Shown: piece after piece, positions 16,766 through 22,599 of the stretch
Layout: every line of letters starts with the position of its first letter
Position numbering within the stretch: the stretch's first letter is position 1
NCBI GenBank assembly: GCA_028099475.1
Contig: JAOHHF010000011.1
Span: forward strand, 1-22,599
Direction of reading: 5' to 3'
DNA: 22,599 bases
Source of the DNA: Candidatus Pelagibacter sp.
Lineage (GTDB): Bacteria > Pseudomonadota > Alphaproteobacteria > Pelagibacterales > Pelagibacteraceae
Notes under the pieces: generated by a model
Told to the model about the DNA's origin: nothing
The model's input: only the letters and a program-made list of their open reading frames with translations
Databases searched by the model: none
Made by a program: the position numbers and the translations under genes

Positions 16766-18103
16766 ATGACAAAAATTGCTATTATTGGTGCTGGTCCTTG
16801 TGGGTTATCTATGTTGAGATCGTTTGAACAAGCTGAAAAAAAAGGTGAAAAAATACCTGAAATAGTTTGTTTTGATAAACAAGACGATTGGGGTGGCCTT
16901 TGGAATTATAGCTGGAGAACTGGTTCTGATCAGTATGGAGATCCTGTTCCAAATAGTATGTATAGGTATCTTTGGTCAAATGGTCCTAAAGAATGTTTAG
17001 AATTTGCGGACTATTCATTTGATGAACATTTTGGAAAACCAATTCCATCTTTCCCGCCTAGAGAAGTTTTATATGATTATATTTTAGGAAGAGTAAAAAA
17101 AGGAAATTTAAAAGATAAAATAAAGTTCAATACAACTGTTACTAGCGTAACTTATAATAATGATAGTTTCGAACTCACATATAGAAACAAAAAAGATGAC
17201 TCAATTTTAAAAGATTCATTTGATTATGTCGTTGTATCAACAGGACACTTTTCAGTTCCATTTATACCTGAATATCCTGGCATGAAATCTTTTCCTGGAA
17301 GAATTATGCATTCTCATGATTTTAGAGATGCTGAAGAATTTAGAGGAAAAAATGTTGTTGTTTTAGGAAGTAGTTATTCTGCAGAAGATGTCGCTCTACA
17401 ATGTCATAAATATGGAGCAAAGAGTGTAACCATAGGTTACAGACATAATCCAATGGGATTTAAATGGCCCAAAGGTATGAAGGAAGTTTACCATTTGGAT
17501 AAACTTGAAGGTAATAAGGCAATTTTTAAAGATGGACATGAACAAGAAACAGATGCGATAATTCTTTGTACAGGATACCTTCACCATTTCCCTTTTATAT
17601 CTGAGAATCTTAAGCTTCAAACAACTAACAGATTGTATCCGCCTAAATTATATAAAGGTGTTGTTTGGCAAAACAATCATAAACTAATGTATTTAGGTAT
17701 GCAGGATCAATTTCACACTTTCAATATGTTTGATTGTCAAGCTTGGTTTGCAAGAGATGTAATAATGGAAAAAATAAAAATTCCAAATGATGCTGAAATA
17801 GAAAAAGATATAAACAAATGGGTATCAATGGAAGAAAAACTAGAAAACCCGGATCAAATGATTGATTTTCAAACTGAATATACAAAAGAACTTCATGCTT
17901 TATCTGATTATCCAAAGATTGATTTTGAATTAATTAGAAAACATTTCAAAGAATGGGAGCACCATAAAGTTGAGGATATTATGACTTATAGAAATAAATC
18001 TTTTTCTTCACCAGTGACAGGTTCTGTTGGACCAGTTCATCATACACCATGGGCGACTGCAATGGATGACTCTTTAAAAGTTTTTTTAGATCAAAAAAAA
18101 TAA
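16766..18103 (+). CDS. tmm: Trimethylamine monooxygenase (bacterial flavin-containing monooxygenase)
   Basis: This 445-residue flavoprotein oxidises trimethylamine to TMAO with NADPH and O2; characterised Tmm enzymes also turn DMS into DMSO. Seen here: FAD motif GAGPCG (8-13), the FMO signature F-x-G-x3-H-x3-F at 176-186 (Phe176, Gly178, His182, Phe186), and the NADPH motif GSSYSA (201-206). The WSNGPKE stretch has Asn72, which I take as the active-site Asn of this family. The C-terminal part has the GMQDQFHTFNMFDCQAWFARD block (311-331). Length and the YRYLWSNGPKE and HHTPWATAMDDS stretches fit Tmm rather than Baeyer-Villiger FMOs. A GGAG site precedes the ATG. It is followed 20 bases later by dddK on the same strand. 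Confidence 0.9.
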   Translation: MTKIAIIGAGPCGLSMLRSFEQAEKKGEKIPEIVCFDKQDDWGGLWNYSWRTGSDQYGDPVPNSMYRYLWSNGPKECLEFADYSFDEHFGKPIPSFPPREVLYDYILGRVKKGNLKDKIKFNTTVTSVTYNNDSFELTYRNKKDDSILKDSFDYVVVSTGHFSVPFIPEYPGMKSFPGRIMHSHDFRDAEEFRGKNVVVLGSSYSAEDVALQCHKYGAKSVTIGYRHNPMGFKWPKGMKEVYHLDKLEGNKAIFKDGHEQETDAIILCTGYLHHFPFISENLKLQTTNRLYPPKLYKGVVWQNNHKLMYLGMQDQFHTFNMFDCQAWFARDVIMEKIKIPNDAEIEKDINKWVSMEEKLENPDQMIDFQTEYTKELHALSDYPKIDFELIRKHFKEWEHHKVEDIMTYRNKSFSSPVTGSVGPVHHTPWATAMDDSLKVFLDQKK

Positions 18104-18123
18104 TTATTTGATGTCAACATTAT

Positions 18124-18498
18124 ATGATTTTTGTTAACAACCTCAAATCTGCTTCTGACCAAGAGTGGTCTTCAACTGAAAAATATCCAGGTGTTAGGTG
18201 GAAATTTTTAATTGATGCAGATTTTACTGAAAGCTCTGGGCTTTCACTTGGGTTTGCTGAAATCGCACCAGGTGGCGACTTAGTTCTTCATTACCATGCC
18301 CCCTCTGAAATATATGTTGTTACTGATGGCAAAGGTATACTGAATAAATCTGGTAAACTTGAGGAAATTAAGAAAGGTGATGTTGTTTACATTGGTAAAA
18401 ATGAAAAACATGCCTTAAAAAATAAGGGAAAAAAAACCTTAAAATTTTATTGGATTTTTCCAACAGATCGTTTTTCAGAAGTTAAATATCTTTACTAA
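18124..18498 (+). CDS. dddK: DMSP lyase, cupin type (DddK)
   Basis: This 124-residue single-domain cupin cleaves dimethylsulfoniopropionate into DMS and acrylate in the cytoplasm. The sequence closely matches what I recall of Pelagibacter DddK, including the N-terminal QEWSSTEKYPGVRWKFLIDA region and the C-terminal FYWIFPTDRFSEV. The metal ligands fall at the published positions: His56, His58, Glu62 and His96. Catalytic Tyr64 and the second active-site tyrosine Tyr122 are also present. The chain ends at residue 124, a few residues shorter than the recalled homologue. It sits 20 bases after tmm and overlaps the convergent ABC permease by 4 bases. The Shine-Dalgarno sequence is weak, so expression probably depends on transcription from tmm. 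Confidence 0.93.
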   Translation: MIFVNNLKSASDQEWSSTEKYPGVRWKFLIDADFTESSGLSLGFAEIAPGGDLVLHYHAPSEIYVVTDGKGILNKSGKLEEIKKGDVVYIGKNEKHALKNKGKKTLKFYWIFPTDRFSEVKYLY

Positions 18499-20648
18499 TT
18501 TATTCCAAGATGTTTTTTTCTTTGATCTACCCAAGTTCTGATTAGATTATCAAAAATCAATCCTATAAACGCTACACAGATCCCAAGTGTAAGTCCTATA
18601 CCTGCGCCTTTTTTATCTGATAAAGCTTTTAAAATATATTGTCCTAAATCTTCTGTTCCAATAAAAGCCCCTATAATTACCATAAATAGAGCAAATACAA
18701 TTGTTTGATTTAATCCAAGCATCATATGGGGAAAAGCTAGAGGGAACTCTATTTTAAATAGTCTTTGAAATTTTGTTACACCTGACATTGTTGCTGCATC
18801 ATGCAAAGCAGCAGGAACACTTCTGAGACCTTCAATAGTATATCTTGTTGCAGGTATTGTTGCATAAACTATCACTGCAATTAAAACTGAAGTATCGGTT
18901 ATTCCAAAAAGCATCATTACAGGTATTAAATATACAAATGATGGGAAGGTTTGAAAAATATCACAAACACCCAACATAAAACTTGCAGAGTTTTTATTTT
19001 GAAAACATAAAGTTCCAACTGTAAATCCAATTATACAAGATATGATTACTCCAAAAGTTGCCATGTACGTAGTAACTAAGGCCCTGTCCCACCATGGGCT
19101 TAAAGCAATAAATAATGTTAAACCACAAACTACTAAAGCAGATCGAATTCCCCCTATTATATATCCAGCACCAACGACTAAAACCAATGTAGCTACAGCT
19201 GGCATTCTTAAATATAAAGCACGCATTGGCTGAAGCACATCTACAATCAACCAAGTATTAAATGCTTTTATATACACAAAAAATGTATCAAAAATCCAAT
19301 CAACACCTTTATTCCAAAAATCAGCTGTTGATATTCCTTTATTATGTGGAATTTCAAAAAGATAATTATACCCTTCTTTAAAATAAAAAGTTCCTAAGTA
19401 GGCAAATAAAATTCCTAGTATTATTGCTGCTGCGAAAAAAAATGTATTTTTATGACGTTGAAAAAAAGTCAAGTTACCAAAATAATCAATTTGTTTATTG
19501 GCCCACGCTAATGACATTTTATCTAATAATATAGCAATCAAACTAATACATAATCCAGCTTCTAATGCTAATCCGATGTTCAGCTGATTTAATGCTAATA
19601 ATAAATTAAATCCCAAACCTTTTGCTCCAATAAAAGCTGAAATTACAGCCATAGAAAAACACACCATGATGACCTGGTTAACTCCAATTAAAATATCTCT
19701 TCTTGCAGTTGGAATTAATACTTTTGTCATTAATTGCCAATTATTACATCCACTCATTCTACCTGCTTCAATAACTTCTGGAGATATTCCTCTAAGTCCT
19801 AACAAGGTTAATAATATCATTGGAGGCACCGCAACAACCATAGTTATAATTACTGCCGCATGATCACCGACTCCAAAAAGCACAATCGCTGGAACTAAAA
19901 CTGCATATTGAGGCATAGTCTGCATTACTAAAAGTATTGGGTACAAAGCTTTCTCAACTCTTTTACTTTTAAATGCTGCAATACCTAAACTTAAACCAAA
20001 TATAAATGATAATGGTGCTGCAACTAATATAAAAGATAGTGTTTGCATTGAAGGTTTCCATTGACCAAAAATAGAAATGTAAACCATCACTAGCGCAGCA
20101 AATAACGCTAACCCTTTGCCGCTAAGCTTGTAAGCTAATATCGTCGCTCCTGCTGCTACGATTGTCCATGGCAAGCCTGGTAATTCTGCCCAAGGATTTG
20201 CGTCTATCCAATCCCAACTAGAAAATGCAACAATAGTGTTTAGTCCACCCAATAAAATCTCTCTTATTAACTCGATCAGAAAAGTCATAAAAGAGGTTAC
20301 ATTTCGGGTAATTTGTAACACCAAAGGTCGTGTTTTAAATTCTTGAGTGTCTTCATTCCAAAACTCCATTGGCATCCACTCATTCATCAAGAAAAATAAG
20401 GAGTCGTTTATCCAAATTGGTAGCCATCCTAGAAGTGGGGGCAATCTCCAAAAAACATCAAAAGCGTAATATCTTACCTCTTTACCAAATAAAACGTATG
20501 AGCTTTGATTTGGATCTTTAATAAATTCTGCTTGTCCTCTTATAAACTTGTATGTTTCAGGAACATCAATTGCAAAACAGAGTGCAAAAAATACAATTAA
20601 TAAAAATAACCACTGAAATAACTTGGGGTATTTTTTCATTAATTCCAT
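18495..20648 (-). CDS. Fused two-domain ABC permease, glycine betaine/proline (ProW) type
   Basis: This 717-residue inner-membrane protein contains two ProW-like permease domains in one chain. After an N-terminal helix (about 12-30), a soluble/amphipathic segment and further helices, the first domain covers about 205-385 and the second about 525-705. Each has its own coupling-loop motif: EAGRMSGCNNWQLMTKVLIP (near 295-315) and DAATMSGVTKFQRLFKIEFP (near 620-640). QTMPQYAVLVPAIVLFG and QTFPSFVYLIPVMMLFG are matching stretches of the two halves. One chain would thus replace the usual permease homodimer. Substrates of the family are betaine-like osmolytes; DMSP, TMAO or choline are possible here. 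It lies 10 bases after the ATPase gene. Confidence 0.92.
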   Translation of the reverse strand: MELMKKYPKLFQWLFLLIVFFALCFAIDVPETYKFIRGQAEFIKDPNQSSYVLFGKEVRYYAFDVFWRLPPLLGWLPIWINDSLFFLMNEWMPMEFWNEDTQEFKTRPLVLQITRNVTSFMTFLIELIREILLGGLNTIVAFSSWDWIDANPWAELPGLPWTIVAAGATILAYKLSGKGLALFAALVMVYISIFGQWKPSMQTLSFILVAAPLSFIFGLSLGIAAFKSKRVEKALYPILLVMQTMPQYAVLVPAIVLFGVGDHAAVIITMVVAVPPMILLTLLGLRGISPEVIEAGRMSGCNNWQLMTKVLIPTARRDILIGVNQVIMVCFSMAVISAFIGAKGLGFNLLLALNQLNIGLALEAGLCISLIAILLDKMSLAWANKQIDYFGNLTFFQRHKNTFFFAAAIILGILFAYLGTFYFKEGYNYLFEIPHNKGISTADFWNKGVDWIFDTFFVYIKAFNTWLIVDVLQPMRALYLRMPAVATLVLVVGAGYIIGGIRSALVVCGLTLFIALSPWWDRALVTTYMATFGVIISCIIGFTVGTLCFQNKNSASFMLGVCDIFQTFPSFVYLIPVMMLFGITDTSVLIAVIVYATIPATRYTIEGLRSVPAALHDAATMSGVTKFQRLFKIEFPLAFPHMMLGLNQTIVFALFMVIIGAFIGTEDLGQYILKALSDKKGAGIGLTLGICVAFIGLIFDNLIRTWVDQRKKHLGIN

Positions 20649-20658
20649 AATCTAATTA

Positions 20659-21684
20659 TTATTTTTTCAGTCCTCCAAAGACTGTATTGATTATTTTTGA
20701 TGGATTAATAGAACCTATAATCTGGTTATTATTATCTACAACGGCTACTGTTTTTTCTTGGGTTAAAATTTTTTCAGCAACATTTTCTATAATTTCATCT
20801 TTTGAAACTTTTAAATCACTTAAATTATCATTAGTGGTCGCATCCATAACATCTTCTATTAGTAAAACTTTTTCTCTAGGAACTTCTTCAGTAAATTTTC
20901 TCACATATTCTGTTGCTGGATTTAAAACAATATTAGCTGGCGTATCTAGTTGCTCAATAATACCATCTTTCATAATCGCAATTCGGTCAGCTAGCTTTAA
21001 GGCTTCATCAAAATCATGGGTAATAAACATAATTGTTTTCTGTAATTTTTCTTGAAGTCTTAAAAATTCATCTTGCATTTCTTTTCGAATTAAAGGATCT
21101 AATGCAGAAAAAGGTTCATCTAAAAACCAAATATCGGGTTCAACAGCTAACGATCTAGCAATACCTACCCTTTGTTGTTGACCACCTGAAAGTTCTCTTG
21201 GAAAATAATTTTCTCTTCCATCCAGACCAACAAGTTTAACCATATCCATTGCTTTACTGATACTGTCCTCAGTTTTTACTCCCTTAATTTGAAGAGGAAA
21301 AGCAATGTTTTCTACTACTGTTTTATGAGGTAATAGAGCGAAGCTTTGAAAAACCATCCCCATCTTATTACGTCTTAAATCAATTAACTCTTTATTGTTT
21401 AATTGAAGCAGGTCTTGACCCTCTATAAAAATTTTTCCACCTGTTGCATCTGTTAATCTTGAAATACATCTTAATAAAGTTGATTTACCAGAGCCAGATA
21501 AACCCATTACAACTAACATTTCACCTTTAGAAACTTCAAAAGAAGCATTATTTACACCAACAATACATCCATTATCTTGAAAAGTTTTTGCATCTACATT
21601 GCCATTTGCTTCTTCAAGCATTTTTTTGGCATTTTCACCAAAAATTTTATAAACACCCTCGCATTTGATAATTGGGTCAGACAT
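20659..21684 (-). CDS. ABC importer ATPase, glycine betaine/proline (ProV/OpuAA) type
   Basis: This 341-residue ATPase powers the importer with the fused permease. Walker A is GLSGSGKST (about 61-69), Q-loop FQSFALLPHKTV, signature LSGGQQQR (about 165-172), Walker B IWFLDEPFSALDP (about 185-197), and the switch histidine lies in FITHDFDEA. The Met-x2-Val/Ile-x-Gln and R-x-Met-GMVFQ pattern and the N-terminal extension with KIFG are typical of ProV/OpuAA. After residue 270 comes a short region with one CBS-like half (VAVVDNNNQIIGSINPSKI), less than the tandem CBS pair of OpuAA, which may still sense ionic strength or nucleotide. No binding-protein gene adjoins it. Confidence 0.94.
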   Translation of the reverse strand: MSDPIIKCEGVYKIFGENAKKMLEEANGNVDAKTFQDNGCIVGVNNASFEVSKGEMLVVMGLSGSGKSTLLRCISRLTDATGGKIFIEGQDLLQLNNKELIDLRRNKMGMVFQSFALLPHKTVVENIAFPLQIKGVKTEDSISKAMDMVKLVGLDGRENYFPRELSGGQQQRVGIARSLAVEPDIWFLDEPFSALDPLIRKEMQDEFLRLQEKLQKTIMFITHDFDEALKLADRIAIMKDGIIEQLDTPANIVLNPATEYVRKFTEEVPREKVLLIEDVMDATTNDNLSDLKVSKDEIIENVAEKILTQEKTVAVVDNNNQIIGSINPSKIINTVFGGLKK

Positions 21685-21748
21685 AAATTATGAATAAGTT
21701 ATACGAAATTAGAATAAAATAAAATCGATATAATTTGTTTTTTCCTCC

Positions 21749-22300
21749 TTAAAAATTTTTAATATAATAAACTCTTGTATCAATGCCTGTGCTTAAAAAA
21801 CTTAAAGCTTCACCACTAACAGTGATTGTTTCATCCACACCAACATTTTTTCCACTTACTACAAACCCTGCGTAACATTTGTTCTTCTCACTGTCCCATT
21901 TGACAAACGTTTCACTGATTTTATTCCCGTTCATTGTATACAACTCGTGTGCTCTAAAATTTAGAAAATTAGCTCCCATAATTGCACGTTGTGGAATAAG
22001 TTTTGTAGCATTACATACCTTTTCATACACTTCATCAGTTAATCTAAAATGATCAGTTCCATCAAAAGATACTAAAATTCCCGAAGGAAGGCTCGAAATT
22101 AGTTTATCTAGTTTTCTAGCTTGGGCTATTCTTTCTTCTTCAATTTTCATTTTTGCAACTAGCTCATCTCCTTCACCAAAAATATTATTCAAAATAGCAA
22201 AAGATGAGATTACGATTAATATCATTATTACCAAGCCACCAAATTGCTTCGTGGTTTCTGGTAACTTTTTTATTTTATAAAAATAATTTTCTTTTGACAT
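21749..22300 (-). CDS. Membrane-anchored protein of unknown function
   Basis: I do not recognise this 183-residue protein. It has a short Lys-rich cytoplasmic start, one membrane helix (about 21-42), a charged helical stretch that may form a coiled coil (about 43-68), and a compact C-terminal domain (about 70-183) ending in VSGEALSFLSTGIDTRVYYIKNF. The only cysteines, Cys96 and Cys142, could pair in the periplasm. The topology (in, one helix, domain outside) is inferred from positive charges before the helix. The start ATG directly follows the stop of the upstream MORN-repeat gene (TAAATG), so the two are co-transcribed. The ABC ATPase follows 64 bases later. Confidence 0.7.
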   Translation of the reverse strand: MSKENYFYKIKKLPETTKQFGGLVIMILIVISSFAILNNIFGEGDELVAKMKIEEERIAQARKLDKLISSLPSGILVSFDGTDHFRLTDEVYEKVCNATKLIPQRAIMGANFLNFRAHELYTMNGNKISETFVKWDSEKNKCYAGFVVSGKNVGVDETITVSGEALSFLSTGIDTRVYYIKNF

Positions 22301-22599
22301 TTATTCTTGCAACTTTCCATTTATCCATGTTCCTGTTTTTTGTTTTCCATCAGACCAAGTAAAAGTTCCTTCTCCATTCATAAAACCATTTGCCCACTGC
22401 CCTTCATAGGTTGAGCCATCAGGAAAATTTAAAGTTCCTAAACCACTCCACAAACTATCTTTAAATTCACCTTTATAAATATATCCATTTGGCCATGTTT
22501 CAGTTCCTTGACCATGTTTTTTTGTTCCAACCCACTCACCTTCATAAGTTGTTTTATCTGTATATACCCACTTACCATAACCATTTTCACAATTACCTT
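22301..22599 (-). CDS. MORN-repeat protein, C-terminal part (runs off the window)
   Basis: The frame is open from the right edge to a TAA at 22301-22303 and gives 98 residues. It is built of about four MORN repeats of 23 residues each with the Y-x-G-x-W/F-x(n)-G-x-G-x(4)-P/S-D/N-G pattern, for example TYEGEWVGTKKHGQGTETWP and YIYKGEFKDSLWSGLGTLNF. It ends in GTWINGKLQE. MORN repeats form flat beta-sheets that often bind lipids or proteins near membranes. The start lies outside the window, so signal peptide and total length are unknown. The next gene begins at the adjacent base. Confidence 0.85.
   Translation of the reverse strand, partial: GNCENGYGKWVYTDKTTYEGEWVGTKKHGQGTETWPNGYIYKGEFKDSLWSGLGTLNFPDGSTYEGQWANGFMNGEGTFTWSDGKQKTGTWINGKLQE

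Noticed and set aside
17396..17915. Two minus-strand frames inside tmm
   Set aside because: Antisense to a well-supported gene with no independent signals.
18124..18498. Generic cupin of unknown function instead of DMSP lyase
   Set aside because: The residues match the DddK ligand and catalytic numbering exactly, and the flanking sequence closely resembles recalled Pelagibacter DddK.
20687..21055. 122-codon plus-strand frame opposite the ABC ATPase C-terminal region
   Set aside because: Antisense shadow of the CBS-like tail and the end of the ATPase domain; composition typical of reverse-complement reading.
1..22599. Mobile element, phage, defence or CRISPR content
   Set aside because: No transposase, integrase, repeat-spacer array or terminal inverted repeats were found, and composition looks uniform.

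Overview
The window looks like a stretch of a SAR11-clade (Pelagibacterales, 'Candidatus Pelagibacter'-like) marine alphaproteobacterial chromosome. Four things point there. The DNA is strongly AT-rich. The genes are packed with almost no spacers: many neighbours overlap or lie within 0-10 bases, and no gene-free stretch exceeds 150 bases. The proteins are rich in Lys, Asn and Ile. The gene content is the SAR11 diet of methylated osmolytes, C1 units and small organics taken up by ABC and TRAP importers. I see no rRNA or tRNA gene, insertion sequence, phage gene, CRISPR array or origin.

Layout. Bases 1-84 probably hold the tail of a plus-strand gene, followed by a small minus-strand lipoprotein (92-376) and a plus-strand EamA/DMT-family exporter (481-1329). 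Bases 1326-6432 (minus) are the four-subunit sarcosine oxidase operon soxB-soxD-soxA-soxG, transcribed divergently from fhs (6559-8244, formate-tetrahydrofolate ligase). Bases 8247-12407 are two divergent pairs around a 71-base control region: an iron-type alcohol dehydrogenase with a class I glutamine amidotransferase on the minus strand, and an aldehyde dehydrogenase with a short-chain dehydrogenase on the plus strand. A GC-rich hairpin (12414-12443) closes this block. Bases 12455-15506 (minus) encode a TRAP importer in the order dctQ, dctM, dctP, preceded by a divergent glycerol-3-phosphate dehydrogenase-like gene (15593-16621).

The centrepiece is 16766-18498 (plus): a trimethylamine monooxygenase (tmm) followed 20 bases later by a cupin that I recognise as the DMSP lyase dddK, with all its metal-binding and catalytic residues in place. 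Converging on dddK is a minus-strand ABC importer of the glycine betaine/proline type (18495-21684), whose permease is a fusion of two permease domains. No binding-protein gene is visible beside it. The right edge has a membrane-anchored protein I do not recognise and the end of a MORN-repeat protein.

How the genes may work together (inference). The ABC importer would bring in quaternary amine or sulfonium osmolytes such as glycine betaine, DMSP or TMAO. DddK would split DMSP to dimethyl sulfide (DMS) and acrylate. Tmm would oxidise trimethylamine to TMAO and, by analogy with studied Tmm enzymes, DMS to DMSO. Sarcosine oxidase finishes betaine demethylation and passes the methyl carbon to tetrahydrofolate, and Fhs connects the same folate pool to formate. 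The TRAP importer and the dehydrogenases appear to serve a second substrate, possibly an alcohol or polyol, which I cannot name.
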